The notes under the pieces were generated by a model that saw only the letters and a program-made list of their open reading frames with translations, searched no databases and had not been told where the DNA came from. Below, piece by piece: positions 26,593-35,298 of a stretch of DNA of 64,000 nt. The stretch is taken from positions 62,001-126,000 of the forward strand of contig NZ_JAAGLY010000012.1 of the NCBI RefSeq assembly GCF_010548375.1. The letters run 5' to 3'. Origin of the DNA: Streptomyces sp. SID13726. GTDB taxonomy: Bacteria > Actinomycetota > Actinomycetes > Streptomycetales > Streptomycetaceae. Within the stretch, counting starts at the first letter, position 1. Every line of letters begins with the position of its first letter. Made by a program: the position numbers and the translations under genes.

Positions 26593-26864
26593 GGCCGTTC
26601 TCCTTGGTTTTCTCGGTTGTACCGCGGGTACCGGTGGGCACTCGCGCCTGACGCCCGCGACGCGCCTTGCCACAAAGGACCGAGAGGCGCTGACACCGAC
26701 CGCTTGGCGGCCTGATGTCGGGGCGTGCGAAGTCGACCCGGTGACCCGGATCGCCAGAAGAAGTGTACGGGACCCGCGGGGTACCGGGTGACGCCGCTGT
26801 CCACAACCGGCCGGTACTCCACAGGCCCCGGCCACGACCGCCCCTGCTGAGGGACGGTTCTCGC

Positions 26865-27518
26865 ATGCGAGTGATGCGATGCGGTACGTGGCTGGCGCTG
26901 GGGTTGCTCTGTGCGCTCCCCGTGTTCGCGCCCGAGCGCCCCCTGGTCCCCCTCACCCCGACGGCCACGGACACGTCGGTACCGGCCCTGGGCCGCACCT
27001 GGCCCGTGGGCGCCCGCCCGGCGGTCCTGCGCGGCTGGGAACCCCCGGCGACGGTGTACGCCCGCGGCCACCGGGGCGTGGACCTGGCGGCACCCGCCGG
27101 AACCCCGGTACGGGCGGTGGCGGCGGGACGGGTCTCCTTCGCGGGCCGGGTGGCGGGCAAGGGAGTGGTCTCCGTGGAACTCACCGGCACAGACCTTCGA
27201 ACGACCTACGAACCGGTGACGGCGTCGGTGGAGAAGGGCGACGAGGTGGGGGCGGGTGAGGTGGTCGGAACGGTGGACCCGACGGGCTCCCACTGCTCGA
27301 CGACGTGCGTCCACTGGGGCCTGCTGAGAGGCGAGACCTACCTGGACCCGCTGTCGCTGCTACCGCCGTGGCTTCTGCACAGGGGCCCGTCGAGACTGCT
27401 GCCCGTACTGGGCGTCCCCCTGCCCCAGCCGCCGTCGGCCACTGCCGTAGCTGCGGGCACTCGTGCCGCAGGGCGGCACGGGTGGGCGCAGCGGCACCCG
27501 GCAAGCGCCGGCGAGTGA
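26865..27518 (+). CDS. Secreted M23-family peptidase (LytM domain)
   Basis: This is a 217-residue protein with an N-terminal hydrophobic signal (RCGTWLALGLLCALPVFA) and a LytM-type zinc peptidase domain. Visible zinc or catalytic residues are His and Asp in GHRGVDLAAP and the His of CVHWGLL. A zinc ligand in the canonical HxH pair is provided here by the C-V-H-W-G segment. It would cleave peptidoglycan crosslinks or act as a scaffold. A Pro/Ala-rich tail follows the domain. It is divergent from rpsB and converges on the TetR gene 28 bp away. Confidence 0.88.
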   Translation: MRVMRCGTWLALGLLCALPVFAPERPLVPLTPTATDTSVPALGRTWPVGARPAVLRGWEPPATVYARGHRGVDLAAPAGTPVRAVAAGRVSFAGRVAGKGVVSVELTGTDLRTTYEPVTASVEKGDEVGAGEVVGTVDPTGSHCSTTCVHWGLLRGETYLDPLSLLPPWLLHRGPSRLLPVLGVPLPQPPSATAVAAGTRAAGRHGWAQRHPASAGE

Positions 27519-27546
27519 AACCCACCCCGCCCGGCCCCGACACGCC

Positions 27547-28137
27547 TCAGCCCCGCACACCCCGCAGCGCCATGGAAACCGCAGCCTCGGTGATCACGCC
27601 GGGCTCCTCCGCGGCCCCCAGCTCGATCCGCCGCACAGCCGCGTCCACGACCCCCTGCACCAGCATCGCCGCCAGCCGGGGCTGCTCGTGCCCCATCTCC
27701 CCGAGCGCCGAGACGATCATCGCGACGAGCCCGCCGTGCGCCGCCCGGATCTTCTCCCGGGCCCCCGCGTCCAGCTCACTCGCGGAGATGGCGACCACGG
27801 CCCGATGCCGCCGGTCCCCGACCAGCGCCAGCTGCTGCCGCACATACGCCTCGACCTTGCCCTCGGCCGTGGACGCCCGCTCCATCGCGGCCGAGACGTC
27901 CGCTGCCCACACCGGGAAGTCGACCTCGCACAGCTCCTCGACCACGGCGGCCCGGGACTTGAAGTACTCGTACACGGACGACCGCGCGAGCCCCGTCCGC
28001 TCGGCGAGAGCGGGGAAGGTCAGCGCCTCCGTCCCGCCCTCGGACAGCAACGACCGAGCCGCGTCCAGCAGGGCGGCTCGCTGCATCGACCGGTGCTCGG
28101 CCACGGAGGCCGCTCGAATCCTTGGCACGTCAACCAC
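27547..28137 (-). CDS. TetR-family transcriptional regulator
   Basis: Taking GTG 28137 as start gives 196 residues (GTG 28128 is nearly as good). The DNA-binding helix-turn-helix is canonical: LSEGGTEALTFPALAERTGL, then ARSSVYEYFKSRAAVVEEL. The C-terminal ligand domain (residues 75-196) resembles that of other regulators found beside whiG in Streptomyces. It lies 72 bp downstream of whiG on the same strand. Ligand and targets are not known. Confidence 0.87.
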   Translation of the reverse strand: MVDVPRIRAASVAEHRSMQRAALLDAARSLLSEGGTEALTFPALAERTGLARSSVYEYFKSRAAVVEELCEVDFPVWAADVSAAMERASTAEGKVEAYVRQQLALVGDRRHRAVVAISASELDAGAREKIRAAHGGLVAMIVSALGEMGHEQPRLAAMLVQGVVDAAVRRIELGAAEEPGVITEAAVSMALRGVRG

Positions 28138-28209
28138 TGTACGGACGCACCACTCGCAGCGGGAGTCACTCCACCCGACCAGCCCCCACCAGCCGGTCAT
28201 CCGGCCAGG

Positions 28210-29052
28210 TCAGCGGCCGAAACTGGCCAGCTTCGCACGCAGCTGGAGCACGGACTTGGTGTGGATCTGACTGACCCTGCTCTCGGTCACCCCGAGCACG
28301 TTCCCGATCTCGGCGAGCGTGAGGCCCTCGTAGTAGTACAGGGTCACGACGGTCTTCTCCCGCTCGGGCAGCGTGTTGATGGCCCGCGCCAGGAACCGCC
28401 TGAGCTCCCGGTCCTCGGCGACCTCCACGGGGTTGTCCGCGGCGGTGTCCTCCAGCGTGTCCATGAGGCTGAGCCGGTCGCCGCCCTCGCCCCCGACATG
28501 CAGCAGCTCCTCCAGCGCCACCACGTTGGCCAGCGACAACTGGCTGAAGACCGCGTGCAGATCGTCCACCGCGATGCCCAGCTCGCCGGCGACCTCGCCC
28601 TCCGTCGGCGTCCGCCGCAGCCGCGCCTCCAGCGTCGCGTACGCCCGCTCGACGTTGCGCGCCTTCTGCCGCACGGACCGCGGGATCCAGTCCAGCGCCC
28701 GCAACTCGTCGATCATCGCGCCGCGGATCCGGGTGATCGCGTACGTCTCGAACTTGATCTCCCGGTCGATGTCGAACTTCTCGATCGCGTCGATCAGCCC
28801 GAAGACCCCCGAGGAGACGAAGTCCGCCTGCTCGACGTTGGGCGGCAGCCCCACGCTCACCCGCCCGGCGACGTACTTCACGAGCGGTGAGTAGTGCAGG
28901 ATCAGCTGCTCGCGCAGCCGCTCGTCTCCCGTCGCCTTGTACGACCGCCACAGCTCGTCGAGCGTCGAGGGAGCGGGCGGCCGCACGCAGCCACCGTCAC
29001 GGGCGGCTGGGGGGATCGCCGCCCGGTCGGACCCGGAGGTGTGCTGGGGCAT
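28210..29052 (-). CDS. whiG: RNA polymerase sigma factor WhiG (FliA/SigD family)
   Basis: This is a 280-residue sigma factor needed for aerial hyphae to enter sporulation in Streptomyces; in studied species it is held inactive by an anti-sigma factor, RsiG, with c-di-GMP. Region 2 includes DFVSSGVFGLIDAIEKFD and FETYAITRIRGAMIDELR; region 3 includes SVRQKARNVERAYATLE; region 4 has EIGNVLGVTESRVSQIHTKS. ATG 29052 gives the usual length. The leader contains BldD-like GTGA repeats near 29114-29131. The TetR gene follows on the same strand. Confidence 0.96.
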   Translation of the reverse strand: MPQHTSGSDRAAIPPAARDGGCVRPPAPSTLDELWRSYKATGDERLREQLILHYSPLVKYVAGRVSVGLPPNVEQADFVSSGVFGLIDAIEKFDIDREIKFETYAITRIRGAMIDELRALDWIPRSVRQKARNVERAYATLEARLRRTPTEGEVAGELGIAVDDLHAVFSQLSLANVVALEELLHVGGEGGDRLSLMDTLEDTAADNPVEVAEDRELRRFLARAINTLPEREKTVVTLYYYEGLTLAEIGNVLGVTESRVSQIHTKSVLQLRAKLASFGR

Positions 29053-29113
29053 TCGTCGCCTTGTGCCGTTCTGCCGTGAAGTACGCGTTGTGTGTGAAGT
29101 GCGTCGGAATCCC

Positions 29114-29131
29114 CGTGAGCGTAGCGTGACT
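29114..29131. promoter_or_regulatory. BldD-like site upstream of whiG (tentative)
   Basis: Around 29114-29131 the plus strand reads GTGAGCGTAGCGTGACTG, two GTGA half-sites about nine bases apart. BldD represses whiG in Streptomyces coelicolor and recognises GTGA/TCAC-rich sequence, so this is a plausible operator. The match is by eye only. Confidence 0.3.
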
Positions 29132-29295
29132 GAAGAGTCGCAGTGCGCAAAGGGCGGGGCGGCACCCCTGCGCAGACGCGTTCCCCCGACACTCCGGGGA
29201 GTCGACGTCGACCACTGTGCGTGATCATCAGAATGCGCCAACTGCGGGAATTCCCAAGGGCTTCGAGGTTCCCCCGGACGGCCGAACACGCTCGG

Positions 29296-30453
29296 TCAGC
29301 ACGGACCGCGACCGCCCCGGACGGAGATCATCGCCTGGCGTGTCAACTTCCAGCCGTCGCCGTGTCGTTCGACGTAACCAAGTGAGCGGAGTTCGTATAG
29401 TCTGGCGATCGCGTCGTCCCGCGTGGTCTGCGCGCCGCGTGCGATCTCGGCCGCATCCGCCTCCCTCCACCCCGGCAGCGCGGCCAGCACTCTCCGGGCC
29501 GCAGGGTCCAGCAGATCCCGCGGCAGCACCGGTCCGCGCCGGTCCGGTGCCAGCTCCCCCATGTCGCCGACCAGTTCGACGACTTCCGCCGCGTCGGTGA
29601 CCAGCGTGGCGTCCCCGCGCAGCAACTCGTGCACTCCGGCGGACAGGCTGCTGGTGGCCGGCCCGGGCACGCCCATCGTGTGACGCCCGAGCCGCTGCGC
29701 CGCCCGCGCGGTGACGAGGGAGCCGCTGCGGTGGGCGGCCTCGACGACCACGGTGCCGCGGGTGAGGGCGGCGATCACCCTGTTGCGCAGCACGAATCTG
29801 CTGGGCGTCGGATGATCGCCGGGCGGCAACTCCCCGATCACCAGGCCCTGTTCCGCGATCCTGGTGATCAACTGGGCGTGTCCGCGCGGGTAGGGCCGGT
29901 CGACCCCGCAGGCCAGGACGGCGACGGTGGCACCTCCCGCGCCGAGGGCCCCGCGATGGGCGGCGCCGTCGACGCCGTACGCGCCGCCGGACACGACCAC
30001 CCACCCGCGCTCGGCGAGACCCGTACCGAGGGTGGCGGCCATGTGGGCCCCGTACTCGGTACAGGCGCGGGCGCCGACCACGGCCACCGATCTCAGCGCC
30101 CACATCCGCAGGCCGGCCCGTCCGCGGACCCACAGTCCGATCGGCCGCGCGTCCCCGAGGTCGTCGAGCTGCCCCGGCCACTCGGCGTCCCCGGGGGCGA
30201 CGAACCGCGCCCCGGCCTCCCCCGCGACCTCGAGATCGAACCGCGCGTCGGCCACGAGAGCCCGGGCTCTGAGCCCGCCCCACCGCTTCTCACCCACCCC
30301 GGGCAACGGCTCCCCACCGCCCCGCAACCGCGAGGCCACCTCCCGCACTCCCCACTCCCGGATCCACCGCCCCCCGACCTCGTCCCCGGGCTCGATCACC
30401 CGAGCCAGGAAGACCCGCTCGATCAACTCGTCGTCGGGTCCGCCGCCGCTCAC
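29296..30453 (-). CDS. dprA: DNA-processing protein DprA
   Basis: This is a 385-residue DprA/Smf protein that loads RecA on incoming single-stranded DNA in transformable bacteria; its role in Streptomyces is unclear. The Rossmann core is visible: VAVVGARACTEYG, VVSGGAYGVDGAAHRGAL, GVDRPYPRGH and ELPPGDHPTPSRFVLRNR. The C-terminal winged-helix region (LPGWREADAAEIARG) is present. Its start overlaps the end of the ComM gene by 4 bp, so comM and dprA are coupled. It lies 243 bp upstream of whiG. Confidence 0.93.
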   Translation of the reverse strand: MSGGGPDDELIERVFLARVIEPGDEVGGRWIREWGVREVASRLRGGGEPLPGVGEKRWGGLRARALVADARFDLEVAGEAGARFVAPGDAEWPGQLDDLGDARPIGLWVRGRAGLRMWALRSVAVVGARACTEYGAHMAATLGTGLAERGWVVVSGGAYGVDGAAHRGALGAGGATVAVLACGVDRPYPRGHAQLITRIAEQGLVIGELPPGDHPTPSRFVLRNRVIAALTRGTVVVEAAHRSGSLVTARAAQRLGRHTMGVPGPATSSLSAGVHELLRGDATLVTDAAEVVELVGDMGELAPDRRGPVLPRDLLDPAARRVLAALPGWREADAAEIARGAQTTRDDAIARLYELRSLGYVERHGDGWKLTRQAMISVRGGRGPC

Positions 30454-32075
30454 GTCAGCGCCCCGAGGGCCATCGGCACGCCCCGTGGCACTCCGGTGCG
30501 CAGTTGCAGTGCGAGGGCGACGTCGGTCGCGTCGGGGCGGTCGTGGCCGACGAGGTCGGCGACGGTCCAGGCGACCCGCAGGACTCGGTCGAGTCCGCGC
30601 GCGGTCAGCACACCGCGTTCCAGATTGCGCTCGGCGTCGTCCATCGCCCCGGACACGGCGTGCCAGCGACTGCGCAGCTCACGCCCGGGCACCTCGCTGT
30701 TGGTCCGCCAGGGGGTGCCGGCGAACCGCGTCGCCGCCCGTTCCCTGGCCGCCCGCACCCGGTCCGCGACCACGGCGGTCGACTCGCCCCGGGCACCGCG
30801 TCCGGCCAGCTGGTCCCGGGTGACCCGGTCCACCTGGACCCGCAGGTCGACCCGGTCGAGCAGCGGGCCGGAGAGCCGGGCCTGGTAGCGCCGGATCGCC
30901 GAGGGCGGGCACTCGCAGAAGTCGTCGTTCTGGGAGAAGCGCCCGCAGGGACACGGATTGGCCGCAAGCACCATCAGGAACTTCGCAGGGAACCGCACGA
31001 CCCCCGCACTGCGCGCGATCACCACGTGCCCCGCCTCCAGCGGCTGCCGCAGCGCGTCCAGGGCCTGGGTGTTGAACTCGGGTGTCTCGTCCAGGAAGAG
31101 GACGCCCCGGTGGGACAGCGACACCGCCCCGGGGCGGGCGATACCGGGTCCGCCGCCGACGAGGGCCTGCATGGTGGCCGAGTGGTGCGGGGCGCAGTAG
31201 GGGGCGATGTCCACGAGGGGCTTGCCCGGCGGCAGCAGGCCCGCCACCGAGTGCACCGCCGTCACCTCCAGCGACTCCTCCCGGGTCAGCCGGGGCAGCA
31301 CGGCGGGCAGCCGCTCGGCGAGCATCGTCTTGCCGGCACCGGGTGGTCCTTCGAGGAACAGATGGTGGCCGCCGGCCGCCGCGACCTCGACCGCCGTGCG
31401 GGCGGAGAGCTGCCCGACCACGTCGGCCAGGTCGTGTCCGTGGTCCTGCTGTGCGGCGCCCGCGCTGTGCATCCCGGTGGCGGCACCGGTGCCGGGCACC
31501 CGCAGTCCGGCCAGCAGCGGGTCCGGGCGGCCCGGGTCGTCCGGTTCCTCGTCGGGCACCGGCTCGTCCGCGAGGACGGCGATGAGCTGGCGCAGGCTGC
31601 GCACGCCCAGCACGGAGACCCCGGGCACGAGGGCCGCCTCGGCCGCGGCGCACTCCGGCACGACGACCTGTTCGTAGCCGGCGTCGGCGGCGGCCAGCAC
31701 CGCCGGCAGGATGCCCCGGACCGGACGCACCCGCCCGTCCAGGCCCAGCTCCCCGATCATCACGATGTCGGCGAGCACCCGCGGGTCGATCCGCTCGGAG
31801 GCGCCGAGCACGGCACACGCGACGGCGAGGTCGAACCCCGAGCCCGCCTTCGGCACCGACGCCGGGCTCAGCCCCACCGTGAGCTTCTTCTGGGGCCATT
31901 CACCGCCCGAGTTCACGACGGCCGCCCGGACCCGGTCCCGGCTCTCCGTCAGGCTCTTGTCCGGCAGCCCCACCAGCGTGAACGCCGCGACCCCCGGCTC
32001 CAGATCCGCCTGGACCTCGACCACGACCCCTTCGACGCCGACCAGCGCCACCGAGCACGTACGAGCGAACCCCAT
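30450..32075 (-). CDS. comM: YifB/ComM-family AAA+ ATPase (Mg-chelatase-like)
   Basis: This is a 541-residue protein with an N-terminal Lon-protease-like S5 domain (VGLPDKSLTESRDRVRAAV), an AAA+ module with Walker A GPPGAGKTMLAERLP and Walker B LFLDETPEF, and a C-terminal Mg-chelatase lid. ComM is a helicase that aids branch migration during recombination of incoming DNA, which agrees with coupling to dprA. A CPCGxxxxxxxxCxCP cysteine cluster (NPCPCGRF, CECPPSAI) is present, as in the family. The yraN gene ends one base before its start. Confidence 0.92.
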   Translation of the reverse strand: MGFARTCSVALVGVEGVVVEVQADLEPGVAAFTLVGLPDKSLTESRDRVRAAVVNSGGEWPQKKLTVGLSPASVPKAGSGFDLAVACAVLGASERIDPRVLADIVMIGELGLDGRVRPVRGILPAVLAAADAGYEQVVVPECAAAEAALVPGVSVLGVRSLRQLIAVLADEPVPDEEPDDPGRPDPLLAGLRVPGTGAATGMHSAGAAQQDHGHDLADVVGQLSARTAVEVAAAGGHHLFLEGPPGAGKTMLAERLPAVLPRLTREESLEVTAVHSVAGLLPPGKPLVDIAPYCAPHHSATMQALVGGGPGIARPGAVSLSHRGVLFLDETPEFNTQALDALRQPLEAGHVVIARSAGVVRFPAKFLMVLAANPCPCGRFSQNDDFCECPPSAIRRYQARLSGPLLDRVDLRVQVDRVTRDQLAGRGARGESTAVVADRVRAARERAATRFAGTPWRTNSEVPGRELRSRWHAVSGAMDDAERNLERGVLTARGLDRVLRVAWTVADLVGHDRPDATDVALALQLRTGVPRGVPMALGALT

Positions 32076-32076
32076 C

Positions 32077-32439
32077 TCAGGCCACCCCCCGCGCGTGCTC
32101 GACCACGGGTGCCCCGCGCTGCGGCAGCACCACGCCCACCAGGTCGATGCGGACGCCTCCCGGTGGCGCCCCTCCGTGGGCGTGGATCCAGGATGCGGCG
32201 AGGCACCGCAGGCGCTCCGCCTTCTCGGGGGTCACCGCGGCCATGGGGTGCTCGAAGGCACCGGCCCGCCGTGTCTTGACCTCGCAGACGACCAGGACCT
32301 CTCCGTCCCGCGCCACGATGTCGATCTCGCCGGTCCTGCCACAGCGCCAGTTGCGCTCCAGGACCGTCATCCCGGCCTCGGTCAGCCGCCGCGCGGCCAG
32401 ACTCTCGCCGTACTTGCCGAGTGCACTGCGTGCGTTCAT
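32077..32439 (-). CDS. YraN-family (UPF0102) nuclease-fold protein
   Basis: This is a 120-residue protein from ATG 32439 (NARSALGKYGESLAARRL); a longer frame begins at 32469. It has the PD-(D/E)XK-type core: ERNWRCGRTGEIDIVARDG, followed by LVVCEVKTRR, so Glu, Asp and the E-x-K pair are all conserved. The family is often found beside comM and dprA and is thought to act on DNA or RNA, but no activity is established. It is separated by one base from comM, so all three genes form an operon. Confidence 0.9.
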   Translation of the reverse strand: MNARSALGKYGESLAARRLTEAGMTVLERNWRCGRTGEIDIVARDGEVLVVCEVKTRRAGAFEHPMAAVTPEKAERLRCLAASWIHAHGGAPPGGVRIDLVGVVLPQRGAPVVEHARGVA

Positions 32440-32559
32440 GTCGGCACCACCTCCGGCACCGACGATCACGCAATCCCGCCCACCGAGTTGATCTTGGTGG
32501 ACTACTCAGCGGTTGTGGAGAACTCCGTCACCCACACGAGCGAAAACGCCCTGACCGGG

Positions 32560-32868
32560 TCACCCGCCCGGCAGCTCCAGATCGCTCTTGTTCAGCTCCT
32601 CGATGTTCACGTCCTTGAACGTCAACACCCGGACCTGTTTCACGAAGCGAGCCGGCCGATACATGTCCCACACCCACGCATCCGCCATGGACACCTCGAA
32701 GAACACCTCACCCTGGACCGAGTGCACCTGCATCTCGTAGTCGTTGGTCAGGTAGAAGCGCCGCTCGGTCTCGATCACGTATTTGAACAGACCGACGACA
32801 TCGCGGTACTCCCGGTAGAGCTTGAGCTCCATCTCGGTCTCGTACTTCTCGAGGTCCTCGGCGCTCAT
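32560..32868 (-). CDS. DUF2469-family conserved actinobacterial protein
   Basis: This 102-residue acidic protein matches the DUF2469 family found in nearly all Actinobacteria (MSAEDLEKYETEMELKLYREY; KYVIETERRFYLTNDYE; VSMADAWVWDMYRPARF). It has no membrane segment and its function is unknown. ATG 32868 has GGGAA upstream. It lies between yraN and the Nudix gene, the usual place in this order. Confidence 0.93.
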   Translation of the reverse strand: MSAEDLEKYETEMELKLYREYRDVVGLFKYVIETERRFYLTNDYEMQVHSVQGEVFFEVSMADAWVWDMYRPARFVKQVRVLTFKDVNIEELNKSDLELPGG

Positions 32869-32924
32869 GGCATGTTCCCCTTCAGCCGTGCGATCCCACT
32901 ATTGTGCGCCAGTCCCGTCAGCCC

Positions 32925-33449
32925 CTAGACGATTTCCGTGTCCAGGGTCACGGGCCGGGCCGGGGGACCTTCGTCGAGCAGCCTGCGCAGCAGCTCGGCG
33001 AGTCTGGTCGGATACACCGTCTCATGTGCCCGGGTCAGTTCCTGACACGTCCACCAGCGCGCTCCGGCGACAGTGCGCCGCTCCAGCTCGGTGAGGCCCG
33101 TCGCCTCGGTGGCCGTCTGCGTCGTACGGGCCAGGTAGTACCACTCGTCCTGGTCCCAGCGACGGCCCGCGAACGGGAAGGAGCAGGTCCGCCGCCAGAG
33201 CACCGGACCGAGCTCGACCTCGGTGATGCCGGTCTCCTCGACGAGTTCCCTGAGCGCGGCCTCTTCACGAGTCTCGGCGCCCTCGACTCCGCCGCCCGGT
33301 GTGAACCACCAGTCGTCGGCCGGGTCGTCCGGCTCGTGCCCGTGCAGCAGCAGAATGCGGTCCTCGGGGTCGAGCAGCACCACCCGGGCCACCCTGCGCA
33401 GTCCGCCCTCGTACGACTCCCCGGAGGCCGCCGACGCCTCATGCGGCAC
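32925..33449 (-). CDS. Nudix hydrolase
   Basis: This is a 174-residue protein with a complete Nudix box, GGGVEGAETREEAALREL followed by VEETG, which binds Mg2+ through its glutamates. These enzymes hydrolyse nucleoside diphosphates linked to other groups. The specific substrate cannot be read from the sequence; WWFTPGGGVE suggests an ADP-sugar or dinucleotide-type member. The GTG start at 33449 lies 11 bp inside the end of the signal peptidase gene sipZ, so the two are coupled. Confidence 0.9.
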   Translation of the reverse strand: MPHEASAASGESYEGGLRRVARVVLLDPEDRILLLHGHEPDDPADDWWFTPGGGVEGAETREEAALRELVEETGITEVELGPVLWRRTCSFPFAGRRWDQDEWYYLARTTQTATEATGLTELERRTVAGARWWTCQELTRAHETVYPTRLAELLRRLLDEGPPARPVTLDTEIV

Positions 33450-34212
33450 CGACGGGCTCCGTCCGGGCCCGGGAGCGCCCGCCGAGCCGCTTGGCCACCG
33501 GCCCGTACGCCCCGCCGCCCAGCACCAGCACCGCGCCGACGACGATCAGGGCGATGACGATCCGCAGCGGCCCCGGCGAGGAGAGCGTGCCGAGCGCCTC
33601 GAAGCCGGTGGGGCGCTCCAGCATGCCCTTCATGGGCCACACGACGGCGTCCACGCGCGCGTTGACGGCCGAGACGGCGACGGTGCCCTGGGCCGCGTCG
33701 GTGAGGTGGGCGGAGGAGTCCAGCGAGCCCTGGCGCTCGTCACCGAGCAGGAACAACCGCCCCTTGGGCACCTTCACGGTCGGGATGGTCTTGTCCTCGA
33801 CCGGGCGGCCCTTGAGATAGCCCTCGTCGATCTGCTTGCCGTTGACGGTCAGCTTCCCGTCCGTGCAGCAGGAGACGGTGTCCCCGCCGACCGCGACGAC
33901 CCGCTTGACCACGGGGGCGTTGGTCACCCAGGTCGTGTCGGTGAAGACAACGACGTCACCCCGGCGTATCTCGTCGCCGTCGACGCGCTGCGCGAGCACC
34001 CGGTCGCCGGCGTCGATCGTGGGCGTCATCGAGCTGGTGGGCACGGTGTACGGCCGGTACAGCACCGCTCCCCAGGCGAATCCCCCCAGGAACAGCACGA
34101 TGCCCAGTGCGACGGCCAGTCCGGACAGTCGCTGTCCGGTCCGGCTGCCCACCGGGCCCGTGCTGGTGCTCCCGCCGCGCGGGGCCGTACGTGCAGTGCT
34201 CTCGCCACCCAT
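33439..34212 (-). CDS. Type I signal peptidase, fourth of the cluster (SipZ-like)
   Basis: This is a 257-residue membrane protease cleaving signal peptides outside the membrane. An N-terminal helix lies at about residues 30-50. The catalytic serine is in VPTSSMTPTI and the general-base lysine is in VVKRVVAVGGDTV. Box E is FLLGDERQGSLDSS, where most family members have GDN. A C-terminal membrane helix (RIVIALIVVGAVLVLGG) makes it a two-anchor type. It overlaps the Nudix gene and follows sipY after 114 bp. Confidence 0.92.
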   Translation of the reverse strand: MGGESTARTAPRGGSTSTGPVGSRTGQRLSGLAVALGIVLFLGGFAWGAVLYRPYTVPTSSMTPTIDAGDRVLAQRVDGDEIRRGDVVVFTDTTWVTNAPVVKRVVAVGGDTVSCCTDGKLTVNGKQIDEGYLKGRPVEDKTIPTVKVPKGRLFLLGDERQGSLDSSAHLTDAAQGTVAVSAVNARVDAVVWPMKGMLERPTGFEALGTLSSPGPLRIVIALIVVGAVLVLGGGAYGPVAKRLGGRSRARTEPVGAA

Positions 34213-34326
34213 GGACCCGCACCCTACCCGGCGGTACCTGAGCGGGTCAGCCCCTCCTGCCCGGCCACGGCGACAAGCTCCGCAAAGCTTTCACCAGGCC
34301 CGTGGCATCCCGGACGGCCGGAAGTC

Positions 34327-35298
34327 TCAGCGAGTGCGTTCCGCGGCGATCTTCCTGCGACGCCACAGCGCCACCGGCAGCACACCGACGAGGGCGATCC
34401 CCTGCGGCGCGACGGACAGGACCGCGGACGCCGAAGCCTTGTCGTTGATGCCGGACTGGTCGAAGGTGTCCGGCTTCGGCAGCGTGCCCCAGCGGTTGAT
34501 CGGCCAGGCCTTCACGATGGCGCGACCGACGACGTCGTCGACCGGGACCATGCCGTGGTGCTTGTCCGACTGGTTGTAGCGGGAGTCACGGGAGTTCTGC
34601 CGGTGGTCGCCCATCACCCAGATGTAGCCCTTGGGGACCTTCACGGTGAACTGGCCGCCCTGGTCGTCCTGGCTGCACGGGGTGTTGCCGGCGTAGACGT
34701 ACGACGACTCGTCCAGTGCGTGGCCGTTGACCTTCAGCGGGCCGGTGCCCTCGCAGGAAATCGTGTCGCCGCCGACGCCGATAACGCGCTTGATGAGGTC
34801 CTTCTCCTCGGCGGAGGGCATCAGGCCGATCCAGGAGAGGAACGTCTGCACGGCGTTCGGGTCGGCCGTCGGCTCGCCCGCCAGCCAGTTGTCGGGGTCG
34901 TGGAAGACGACGACCTCGCCGCGCTCGGGCTCGGATCCGAACCAGGGGGTGAGCTTGTCGACCAGCACGCGGTCACCCTGCTGGAGGGTGTTCTGCATCG
35001 AGTCGGAGGGGATGGAGAACGCCTGCACCAGGAACGTCTTGATCAGCAGCGCCAGCACGAGGGCGATGACGACCAGGATCGGCAGCTCCTTCCAGAAGGA
35101 GCGTGGCTTCTTCGCCCTGGGGGCCGCGTCGCCCGGCCCGTCTCCCTGCACCTCCGTCGCCGTACCGTCCTCGGTCGCCCCGGAGTCACTCCCGGAGGTC
35201 ACGGCGCTGTCCGTGGCCGGGTCGGCTTCGCCCACGGGGCGTCCGCGGTGCTCCTCGCCGTCGTGCCCGGACCGTGCGCCAACCGCCACATCCCCCAC
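34327..35298 (-). CDS. Type I signal peptidase, third of the cluster (SipY-like)
   Basis: This is a 323-residue signal peptidase. A hydrophilic 65-residue N-terminal segment precedes the membrane helix (LPILVVIALVLALLIKTFLV). The catalytic Ser lies in IPSDSMQNTL and the Lys in LIKRVIGVGGDTI; box E is WVMGDHRQNSRDSR. A C-terminal helix ends in RRRK. GTG 35298 is set by a very strong AAGGAG site five bases before it. The start lies inside the 3' end of the sipX reading frame, an overlap of 113 bp. Confidence 0.93.
   Translation of the reverse strand: MGDVAVGARSGHDGEEHRGRPVGEADPATDSAVTSGSDSGATEDGTATEVQGDGPGDAAPRAKKPRSFWKELPILVVIALVLALLIKTFLVQAFSIPSDSMQNTLQQGDRVLVDKLTPWFGSEPERGEVVVFHDPDNWLAGEPTADPNAVQTFLSWIGLMPSAEEKDLIKRVIGVGGDTISCEGTGPLKVNGHALDESSYVYAGNTPCSQDDQGGQFTVKVPKGYIWVMGDHRQNSRDSRYNQSDKHHGMVPVDDVVGRAIVKAWPINRWGTLPKPDTFDQSGINDKASASAVLSVAPQGIALVGVLPVALWRRRKIAAERTR

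Noticed and set aside
26593..26864. A promoter with TACACT in the rpsB upstream region
   Set aside because: No matching -35 could be found at proper spacing, so no feature was recorded.
32439..32469. A ten-codon N-terminal extension of YraN
   Set aside because: Family similarity begins at the ATG at 32439 and the extra residues (Gly-rich) match nothing.
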